Source of the DNA: Novilysobacter sp035759805
GTDB lineage: Bacteria; Pseudomonadota; Gammaproteobacteria; Xanthomonadales; Xanthomonadaceae
Direction: 5' to 3'
Length of the DNA: 64,000 nucleotides
NCBI GenBank assembly: GCA_035759805.1
Contig: DASTUE010000058.1
Location: forward strand, 1 to 64,000
The notes beneath the pieces were generated by a model. That model made no database searches, was not told where the DNA came from, and saw only the letters and a program-made list of their open reading frames with translations. The position numbers were made by a program, and so were the translations under genes. Positions 49,925-59,100 of the stretch are shown here, piece by piece (the first letter of the stretch is position 1; every line of letters begins with the position of its first letter).

Positions 49925-51318
49925 TGAGCCTCGCAGTGACCAGTCGAAAAAACAACGCGCTGCGCCTGTTGTGGCTGGCCGAGTTGGCCATCGTCGGCTT
50001 GACCGTCCTGGCGGCGGCGCGGCTGTTTGTTCTGTATGGCCACGGCGGACACGTCGCCTTGGTTCACACCGGACCTGTGAAGGCGCTGGTGGTCGCGGCT
50101 TTCCTTACCGCATCCATGGCTGCATTCGGTCTCTATCAGCCGCACATTCGCTTGACCAAGCCCGATTTTGCGCTGCGTCTGGTGCTGTCTTTTGCCTTCG
50201 GCGGTGCAGGCCTCCTGGTCCTGTACCGCCTCGTGCCACTCACGTACATCAATCTCGGCGTGCTGGTGCTGTCGCTGTTTCTGGGCGCGGTCGGCATCAC
50301 CCTGGCGCGGGCCGTGTCGCTGCGTGTGCTGGGTGCCGACAGCTTCAAGCGGCGGGTGCTGGTGATGGGTGCGGGCAGCAAGGCGAGCCTGATCAACGAG
50401 CGACTGCGGCGTCGTGCCGATCGGCATTCCTTCACCCTGGTCGGATTCCTGCCCGCGACCAACGAGCCGGTCCAGGTGCCTGATGAGCTCTGCATCCATA
50501 CCTCCGAGCGCCTTCCCGCGCTGGCCTCGCGACTGAATATCGAGGAGATCGTGGTCGCGGTGGACGATTGCCGGGACCATCTGCCGATGGACGACATGCT
50601 CGCGTGCAGTCAACGGGGGCTGGTCGTCTCGCATCTTTCCAGCTTCCTCGAACGCGAAGCCGGAATGATCCGGATGGAGGTGTCGGACACGTCGTCGCTG
50701 GTGTTTTCCAGGGGGTTCAACCACTCGGTGTTCCGGCGCTTGAACAAGCGTCTGTTCGACCTGCTAGCGGCGTCATCGCTGCTGCTGCTGGCCTGGCCGG
50801 CAATGCTGCTGGTTGCGGCAGGGATCTGGCTCGAGTCCGGTTCGCCGGTGTTCTACAGGCAGGTACGGGTCGGCATGGGCGGAGAGCTTTTCGAGCTGGT
50901 GAAGTTCCGCAGCATGCGGGTGGATGCCGAGGGTGATGGCGTCGCGCGCTGGGCGCAGCGTGACGATGACCGGAGCACGCGGCTGGGGCGGTTCATCCGC
51001 ATGACCCGGCTGGACGAGCTGCCGCAGTTGTTCAACGTGTTGCGCGGCGAGATGAGCTTTGTCGGTCCACGGCCGGAGCGGCCGCAGTTCGTGGAGTTGC
51101 TCACGCGGGAGATTCGCTGTTACGACGTCCGTCACTGCATGAAGCCGGGCCTGACCGGTTGGGCGCAGATGCGGTATCCGTATGGCGCGTCGGTTGAGGA
51201 TGCGGCGGAAAAACTCGCCTTCGATCTGTTCTATGTGAAAAACCACGGCCTGATGTTCGATCTGATGATCCTGCTGCAGACGGTGGAGGTTGTGTTGTTC
51301 CGACGTGGCGGGCGGTGA
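49924..51318 (+). CDS. Polyprenyl-phosphate sugar-1-phosphate transferase (EpsB/TIGR03013-like)
   Basis: A 464-residue membrane protein that starts lipid-linked oligosaccharide synthesis by moving a sugar phosphate onto undecaprenyl phosphate. N-terminal transmembrane segments (residues 10-135) precede a CoA-binding-like domain (VLVMGAGSKASL). The C-terminal bacterial sugar transferase domain has KRLFDLLAASSLLLL, VFYRQVRVGMGG, FKFRSMR-type KFRSMRVDAEG and VGPRPERPQFV. The segment MIRMEVSDTSSLVFSRGF resembles the PEP-CTERM/EpsH-system type (TIGR03013). The start ATG overlaps the PPTase stop (TGATG), and a GGGTGAG site lies just before it. Confidence 0.87.
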   Translation: MSLAVTSRKNNALRLLWLAELAIVGLTVLAAARLFVLYGHGGHVALVHTGPVKALVVAAFLTASMAAFGLYQPHIRLTKPDFALRLVLSFAFGGAGLLVLYRLVPLTYINLGVLVLSLFLGAVGITLARAVSLRVLGADSFKRRVLVMGAGSKASLINERLRRRADRHSFTLVGFLPATNEPVQVPDELCIHTSERLPALASRLNIEEIVVAVDDCRDHLPMDDMLACSQRGLVVSHLSSFLEREAGMIRMEVSDTSSLVFSRGFNHSVFRRLNKRLFDLLAASSLLLLAWPAMLLVAAGIWLESGSPVFYRQVRVGMGGELFELVKFRSMRVDAEGDGVARWAQRDDDRSTRLGRFIRMTRLDELPQLFNVLRGEMSFVGPRPERPQFVELLTREIRCYDVRHCMKPGLTGWAQMRYPYGASVEDAAEKLAFDLFYVKNHGLMFDLMILLQTVEVVLFRRGGR

Positions 51319-51355
51319 CATGGACCTGTGCGGTTGCCGGTACGTCCTTGATCGG

Positions 51356-51952
51356 TCACAGGTCCACGCAGCCGGGAGTCCTGGCGGTTGATCGAGCCGC
51401 CGGCGCGTCGGCCGTATCGGCTTGTGTCCGTTCTGTCCGGGGTTCTGCCACTCGATCGGATGCGGTGGCAGACAGGTCTGGATCAGCGCCAGCCAGGCAG
51501 GGCACATAGCCCGATGGTGCTCCGCTGAAACCCTGCCCGCCGCCGGACTCCTGCCGGTCCCAGGCCATCTGCAGCAGCAACAGGCCCGCGATCAGCACGA
51601 TCGCGATCACGACGGCGCGCGCCAGTGGCAAGGCGGGGTCGTCATTGGCCAGGTCCGGTGAGGGCATCGACGCGGTCTGCGCCAGACGTTTCCGGCGTGT
51701 GCCGGCATAGGGAACGCGGGAGTGGTTGCAGCCGGGCAGGCGGCCGTATTGCCGATGGAAACGAAGGGACGCCCGGTACGACGCGATCAGGTTCGACAGC
51801 CTCTGATGGCTGTCGGCGGAAATCGCATCCGGGCCGAGCCGGTCCGGATGCAATTCGGCGACCCGCCGTCGATAGGCCAGCTTGAGCTCGTCCAGCGAGC
51901 AGTCGGGCTGCAACCCAAGTTCCGCATACAGCTTGACAAAGTCGTGCGCCAT
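51356..51952 (-). CDS. Membrane-anchored J-domain protein
   Basis: A 198-residue protein. Residues 5-65 form a J-domain with the HPD motif in ELHPDRLG, the site that stimulates DnaK/Hsp70. After a basic linker a single membrane helix (ARAVVIAIVLIAGLLLLQM) precedes a short Ala/Thr-rich tail. It stands alone on the minus strand between the sugar transferase and the cupin-like gene. A DnaK recruiting role at the membrane is inferred. Confidence 0.72.
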   Translation of the reverse strand: MAHDFVKLYAELGLQPDCSLDELKLAYRRRVAELHPDRLGPDAISADSHQRLSNLIASYRASLRFHRQYGRLPGCNHSRVPYAGTRRKRLAQTASMPSPDLANDDPALPLARAVVIAIVLIAGLLLLQMAWDRQESGGGQGFSGAPSGYVPCLAGADPDLSATASDRVAEPRTERTQADTADAPAARSTARTPGCVDL

Positions 51953-52111
51953 TCACCGCACCTGCATCGAGCCCGGATGCCGCAGCGTAACCCGTCGGTC
52001 GAGGCGACGGACGATGCGGGAGTTGGCCGCAGCTCCGGGCTGTATGCGTTTCCTATGGGTAGCCGATCCCGGATGGATCCGGGACCGCCAACGGTAAAAG
52101 GGGAGCTGCGA

Positions 52112-53077
52112 ATGTCTGCGACGAACTTGGAGAGGGTGGCCGACGCTGCAACCGCGAGGCGGAGCCGGGCGGTGTCACCTGTCGAGGTCGATGGAGCCTC
52201 GTTCGATCCCTGGCGCATCCAGCCGGTCCGCCATTCGCTGGTCGCACATCCGCTGTTGCAGATGCCCGCACTGGTCGCGCTGGGCGAGCGGCTTGAGGCG
52301 CGCGGCAGCATCCGTACCCACGGCAACGACGCTGCGGCCGGCACCTCGTTCGGCGATGCGCCCAAGGCGTATCCAAACACCTTGTCGGCGGCGCAGACCC
52401 TTGCCGCGATCCAGGAAGCCAAAGCCTGGATGTCGCTGCTCAACGTGCAGGTCGATCCGCTGTACCGCGTGCTGGTGGCCGAGGTGCTGGACGACATCGA
52501 GATGCGGATCGGGCGTAACGATCCGGGCATGTGTTATCGCGCCGGCTGGATCTTCGTGACCTCCCCACGCACGGTGACGCCGTTCCACTTCGACAAGGAG
52601 CACAACTTCATCCTGCAGGTCAGTGGCCGGAAGCGCATCTACGTGTGGGATCACACCGATACGGTGGTCGCCAGCGAGCAGGCCCGCGACCGCTTCCATC
52701 ACACCCACGGCCGTGAACTGCTGGACTGGCGCGAGGAGTTCCGCGAGCGTGCACGGATTTTCGATCTGCTTCCGGGCGAGGGCGCGTACATGCCGTCGAC
52801 CAGCCCGCACATGGTCGAGACGCACGATGAGCCGTCCATCACGATCAGCTTCACCTACTACACCGATGCGACCCGGCGCGATGCGCTGTTGCACAAGACC
52901 CATGAGCTGGTGCGTAGACGGGGGATCAATCCACCGCCGGTGGGACGTTCGCCGGTGCTGGATGCAGTGACCCATGCAGGGGTTGCCACCTTGCTGGGTG
53001 CACGCGGAATGGTTCGCAAGCTGGCCGGCCGGCCGGTCGAAAACGTTGGCCGGCGGTTTGCCCAGGTACCCGCATGA
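52112..53077 (+). CDS. JmjC/cupin-like domain protein (putative Fe(II)/2-oxoglutarate oxygenase)
   Basis: A 321-residue protein of the cupin_8/JmjC-like group. The metal triad His-Asp...His is seen in TPFHFDKEHNF and SPHMVETHDE, and GRKRIYVWDH is the usual strand between them. Members hydroxylate proteins or small molecules with Fe(II) and 2-oxoglutarate, and many sit in biosynthetic clusters as tailoring enzymes. The ATG 52112 follows AAGGGGAG; the longer ORF upstream lies under the J-domain gene. The NRPS-PKS gene starts 39 bp after it, so it is probably the first gene of that operon. Confidence 0.72.
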   Translation: MSATNLERVADAATARRSRAVSPVEVDGASFDPWRIQPVRHSLVAHPLLQMPALVALGERLEARGSIRTHGNDAAAGTSFGDAPKAYPNTLSAAQTLAAIQEAKAWMSLLNVQVDPLYRVLVAEVLDDIEMRIGRNDPGMCYRAGWIFVTSPRTVTPFHFDKEHNFILQVSGRKRIYVWDHTDTVVASEQARDRFHHTHGRELLDWREEFRERARIFDLLPGEGAYMPSTSPHMVETHDEPSITISFTYYTDATRRDALLHKTHELVRRRGINPPPVGRSPVLDAVTHAGVATLLGARGMVRKLAGRPVENVGRRFAQVPA

Positions 53078-53116
53078 GTCCGACGACGATGCGGTCGAAC
53101 CAATAGCGAGACGACG

Positions 53117-56100
53117 ATGATCACGAAAACACCCATTGCCATGGAGCAAACCGGACTGCTGGATGTGTTGCCGTTGCGGGCGATCCCGGCCGATGACGAA
53201 CTGCGACGCCAGCGTTTTTTCTTGTCGGCAGACGATTCGTTGGGAGCTGCTTTGCGCGAGTGCAGCGTGACGGCGGGCGATGTGCTCGTCGCGGCACTGG
53301 CACTGGTCGAGTCGCGTCTGACGGGCGCGGATGGCGTGCTGGCCACGCGGATCACGGGTGCGGATATTTCCCAGTGCGTCGTCGATCCGGCATCGCGGGA
53401 TCGCGTGGCTGCGGTTCATGCTCCATCCGGGCACGGGCCGTCGGAGCCTGCGCCGACGCCGTTGGCCGCGACCCCGCCGCGGGCGGTCGCATGGGCCGTG
53501 CTTGATGACGATACGCAGCCGGCCGCACTGCAGGATTGGACAACGTCGATCTGGCAGCTGCGCGCGGGTTCGCCGCCATCGATCGAGGTGAGCTATCGCC
53601 CGTCGTTGGCCGATGACGTCGTGAACATGCTCGGGACTCGCGTGCAGTTGGCGATCACGTCCTGGATCGCCGGGGACGAGGCGCCGGATCTGCTGGATCC
53701 GGATGAGCGGCAACGGCAGCTGGTGGACTGGAACCGGACCACCCGGTCCCGTCCGCCGTATCCCACCGTGCAGGGGCTGTTCGCCGCGATGCGCGATGCC
53801 TCGCCGTCGGCGGTCGCGGTGGTGGATGGCGACACATCGCTGACCTATGCCCAGCTCGACCGGCAATCACGGGAAGTGGCTCGCCGTTTGCGCGCGCAGG
53901 GGGTCCATCCTGGCGATGTGGTGGCGGTGGCAATGGAACGTTCGGCCGCCGCGATCGTGGCGGTGCTGGGAGTGTTGAAGGCCGGCGCCGCCTATCTTCC
54001 GCTGGACCTGAAGCACCCGGCCGAGCGTCTGGAATTCATGCTCAAGGATGCCCGCGCAACCGTCGTGCTGGTCGGTGATGCCGATGCCAGTGCGCTGCCC
54101 GGATCCGTCCAGCGCATCGTCGTGGATGCCACACAAACGGATGGCGGCGAGTCCGGCAGCGCGGCCGAGCCTGACGATGCGATCGGCGATGGCGAATCGC
54201 TGGCCTACGTGATGTACACCTCCGGCTCGACCGGCCAGCCCAAGGGTGTGGAAATCCGCCACTGCTCGATCCTGCGACTGGTGTGCGGCGTGGACTACAT
54301 CGAACTGGACCCGCAGACGCGCTTCCTGCATGCCGCGCCCCTGGGTTTCGATGCCTCCACGCTGGAGATCTGGGGCGCTTTGCTCAACGGCGGCTGCGTC
54401 GTCGTGCACGGGGAGACAACGCCCACCGGTGCAGGCCTGGCGACGTGCATTGCCGCACACGACGTCACCACCGCGTGGCTGACGGCGGCATTGTTCAACG
54501 CAGTGGTCGATGAGGATCCGCGCCAGCTGGCCGGGCTGCGCCAGTTGCTCACCGGCGGCGAGGCGCTGTCGGTGGCGCATGTCCGGCGGATGCTCGCCGC
54601 CGCGCCGGGCACGCGCCTGCACAACGGCTACGGGCCGACCGAGTGCACTACGTTCACCTGCACCTGGGAGATCCCGGCCGACTTCCCGGCCGATGCGGGG
54701 AATGTCCCGATCGGCCGGCCGATCGCCAACACCCGCGTCTACGTGCTCAACGCGCGCCGCGAGCCGGTGCCGGTCGGCGTGATCGGCGAGTTGTACGTCG
54801 GCGGTGAGGGGCTGGCGCGCGGGTATCTCAATCAGCCCGGACTGACCGGTGAGCGCTTCGTGCCCGACCCGTTCGGAGCACCGGGCGAGCGGCTGTATCG
54901 CACCGGCGACCAGGTGCGTTACCGCCCCGACGGGATCATCGAGTTCGTCGGCCGGGTCGATACCCAGGTCAAGATCCGCGGCTTCCGCATCGAGCTGGCG
55001 GAGATCGAAGCGGCGCTCGCCAGCCATCCCTCGATCCGGGCTTGCGCCGTGCTGGCATGCGCCGACCCGGCGGGTGACAAGCGCCTGGTGGCGTATTGCG
55101 TGGCGGCGGGCAACGGATTTTCCGAGCCGGCCTTGCGTGCCTACCTTGCCGCGAAACTGCCCGAGTTCATGCTGCCGGCGCGCTATGTCCGCATGGATGC
55201 GCTGCCGGTGACCGAGAACGGCAAGCTCGATCGGCGCGCGTTGCCGGCACCCGATCGCAGCCGTCCCGAACTGGCGTGCGCCTACGAGCCGCCAGTCGAC
55301 GAGGCCGAGCGGCGGATCTGCCAGGCGTTCAGCGAGTTGCTGGATATCGACCAGGTGGGCCGGCACGACAATTTCTTCGAGCTGGGCGGCAACTCGCTGC
55401 TGGGCCTGCGCCTGCTGGAGAGGATCCGTCCGGCCGGGTCCGCGGCCGGTATTCCGGCCACGGCACTGTTCCACAGTCCGACCGCGGCCACCCTGGCGAA
55501 GGCCATCCAAGGCCGGGACGGACCTGCGATTGATCCGGCGCGTCTGGCGCATCGGGTACGGCACACCGGCCGCGACGGAGCCGACGATCCCATCGCCATC
55601 GTCGGCATGGCGGGGCGGTTCCCGGGTGCGGCGGATGTCGAGGCGTTCTGGCAGAACCTGTGCGAAGGACGCGACTCGATCACGGTCTTCGGCCTGGACG
55701 GGCTGGATCCGGCGGTGAGCGAGGCCGATCGCGCGAACCCGCTGTACGTGCCGGCGCGCGGCGTGATCGACGAGGTGGAGCAGTTCGACGCCGGTTTCTT
55801 CGGCATCAGCCCGCGGCAGGCCGAGTTGATGGACCCGCAGCAACGGATCTTCCTGGAGCTGTGCTGGGAGTGCCTGGAGCGCGCCGGCCACGTGCCCGAT
55901 GCGAGCGTCGGACCGGTCGGCGTATTCGCCGGGATGTACAACGCGACCTATTTCCAGCGCCATGTCGCCGCGCACCCGGAGCTGGTCGACCGGGTTGGCG
56001 CGTTCCAGGTGATGCTCGACAACGAGAAGGACTACATCGCCACGCGGGTGGCGCACAAGCTCAACCTGACCGGCCCGGCCGTCAGCGTGCATACCGGCTG

Positions 56101-59100
56101 CTCGACCTCGCTGGTCGCCATCTGCCAGGCGGTCGACAGCCTGCGTGGCGGACAGTGCGACATGGCCCTTGCCGGCGGCATCGCGGTGACCTGCCCGCCG
56201 CGCAGCGGCTATCCGTACCAGGAGGGTGCGATGCTCTCGCCCGACGGGCACACGCGCACGTTCGACGTGCAGGCGCAGGGCACGGTGTTCAGCGATGGCG
56301 GGGCGGTGGTGCTGCTCAAGCGGTTGTCGGATGCGCGGGCCGATGGCAATCCCATCTATGCGGTCATCCGGGGGCGCGCGGTCAACAACGATGGCGGCGA
56401 CAAGGCCAGTTTCACCGCGCCCAGCATGCAGGGGCAGGCGGCGGTGGTGTCGATGGCGCTCGACGACGCGGGCGTGGAGGCACGCACGATCGGCTACGTC
56501 GAGACCCACGGCACCGCGACTCCGTTGGGCGATCCGATCGAGATCGAGGGCCTGGCCACGGCGTTCCGCCGCACGACGTCCGACATCGGTTTCTGCCGCA
56601 TCGGCTCGCTCAAGAGCAACGTCGGCCACATGGTCACCGGCGCTGGCGCGGCGGGCGTCATCAAGGCTGCGCTGTCGCTCTCCCGGCAGTGCATTCCGGC
56701 CAGCATCCATTTCAGCCGGCCGAACCCGGCCATCGATTTCGCCGCCTCGCCGTTCGTGGTGAATGCGGCACTGCATGACTGGCCTGCCGGCGAGCTGCCG
56801 CGTCGCGCCGGTGTCAGCTCTTTTGGCGTAGGCGGCACCAACGCACATGTCGTGCTGGAAGAGGCGCCGCCGCCGGTGCCGTCCGAACCTGCCAGTGGTC
56901 CGCAGTTGCTGGTGCTGTCGGCGCGTACGCCGGCCGCACTGGGGAGAGCTGCCGGATTGCTGGCGGACCACCTTGATGCAGACCCCGATGCGAACCTGGC
57001 CGACGTGGCGTGGACGCTGGCGGTCGGCCGCAAGGGCTTCGCCCATCGTGTGTCGATCGTCGCCGCGGACACGCCGGCCGCGGTCGCGGCGCTGCGCAGC
57101 CCGGAAGTCGCCGCCAGCGCGGCCCGCAGCCGGCCGGCGCGGGCGGGCGGCGTGGTGTTCCTGTTCCCGGGGCAGGGCGCGACCTATCCGGGCATGGGCC
57201 GGGGACTCTACGACGCCGAACCCGCATTCCGGGCCGCATTCGATGCCTGCAACGAGGTGTTGGGCGACTCCCTCGGCTTCGATCTGCGGGAGCGGGTTTT
57301 CAGTGACGACCCGCAGGCGTTGCTGCCCACCTCGGTGATGCAGCCGGCGACCTTTGCCGTCGAATACGCGTTGGCGAAATGGTGGATGAGCCTGGGCATC
57401 GTCCCGGCGGCGATGGTCGGCCACAGCGTCGGCGAGTTCGTGGCCGCGACCCTGGCGGGCGTGTTCACCCTGGCGGATGGCCTGCATCTGGTGGCGCGGC
57501 GCGGCGCGTTGATGCAGGCGCAGCCGACCGGAGCGATGTTGTCGGTACGCCTGTCGCTGGAGCAGTTGCAGCCGCGCCTGTCGGGCGGCCTGTCGCTGGC
57601 GGCGGAGAACGCGCCCGGCGCCTGCGTGGTGGCCGGAACGCACGAGGCGATCGCCGCGTTCCAGGCCCGGCTCGACAGCGAAGGCGTCGCGTGCCGGTTG
57701 CTGGAGACCTCGCACGCCTTCCATTCGGAAATGATGGAGCCGGTGGTCGAGCCGTTCCGCGCCGAACTGGCGGGCATGGCGCTGTCGGCCCCGACGATCC
57801 CGCTGGTGTCGACCGCCACGGGCACCTGGCTGGGCGCCGATGCGGCGACTTCGGTCGAGTACTGGGCCCGCCATCTGCTCGAGCCGGTGCGTTTCGCCGC
57901 GGCGCTGGGTCAGGTAATCGATCACGAGCCTGCACGCGTCCTGCTGGAGGTTGGTCCCCGCGCGAGCTTGAGCCGCTTGTCGCGGCAGCACCCCGACGTG
58001 CAGAAGAGCCAGGTCGCGAGTATCGCGTCGCTGGACGCCACACCGGACGCCGAGGTGGCGAGCGTGCGCCAGGCTGCCGGCCAACTGTGGAGCCGTGGCG
58101 TGGCGCTGGACCCCGCGGTATTCGATCGGCGCAGCCTGCGTCATCGCCTGCGCCTGCCCACCTATCCCTTCGAGCGCAAGCGCCACTGGGTCGAGGCACT
58201 GGCGGCACCGCGTGCTATTTCCCTGTCAGTCGTCGCCCCGGGCACGGCATTGGAGTCCGTCATGTTGAACCCGACTTCCTCCCCCGGCGTTGCACCGCCT
58301 GCTGCGGGTAGCGATGCGCAAACCGGCAACAGCGCGCGTCGGCAGCGGTTGGCCGCACAGGTCAACGACGTCGTCGAAGACGTTGCCGGCTTCGACCTGG
58401 CCGATGCCGACGCATCGACGAATTTCATCGAGCTCGGGCTGGACAGCCTGATGCTGACCCAGGTCGCGTTGCAGTTGCAGAAGACCTTCCAGGTGAAGGT
58501 CACGTTCCGCCAGTTGATGGGCGAGTGCTCGAGCCTGGAAGGGCTGGTGGCGATGCTTGACGCGCAGTTGCCCGCCGATGAGCTGCCGCCAGTGCCAATG
58601 CCTGTCGTGCCGCCCGCCACTGTTTCTGCACCTGCACCTGCACCTGCACCTGCGGCTACGGTCGCGATGGCCGGCCCGGCGATGCAGGCATCGATGGCGA
58701 CCTCATCCGATGGCGGAGAATTCGCCCGTCAGGTGATCGCCCAGCAGATGCAGTTGATGGGCCAGCAACTGGCGCTGCTGTCGGGCGTCGGCGTGGCGGC
58801 TCCGGCATCGGTCGCCTTGGCATCGCCTCCGGCGGCCGTTGCGCCGGAGGCCGCACCCGCACCCGCACCCGCACCCGGCGTGGCCGTTGCGGCATCGGCG
58901 ACGACAACTACCGACGGTGCCGACGAGGAAGCCGCGCTCGCCCACACCACGTACGACGTCAAGAAGGCCTTCGGCGCGATCGCCCGCATCGACAACAACG
59001 CGCGCTTCCAGCTCACCGGGCGCCAGCGGGAAAAGCTTGACGCCTTCATCGACCGCTACGTCACCCGCACCCATAAATCCAAGGCCTACACCCGGCAACA

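Noticed and set aside
53867..58186. 1439-residue minus-strand frame opposite the NRPS-PKS
   Set aside because: Biased His/Arg/Gln-rich composition, no conserved motif, and the plus strand encodes a clear megasynthase.
58630..58890. Separate small protein in the Pro/Ala tract of the megasynthase
   Set aside because: The tract is the linker between ACP and aminotransferase; frames in other phases are low-complexity.
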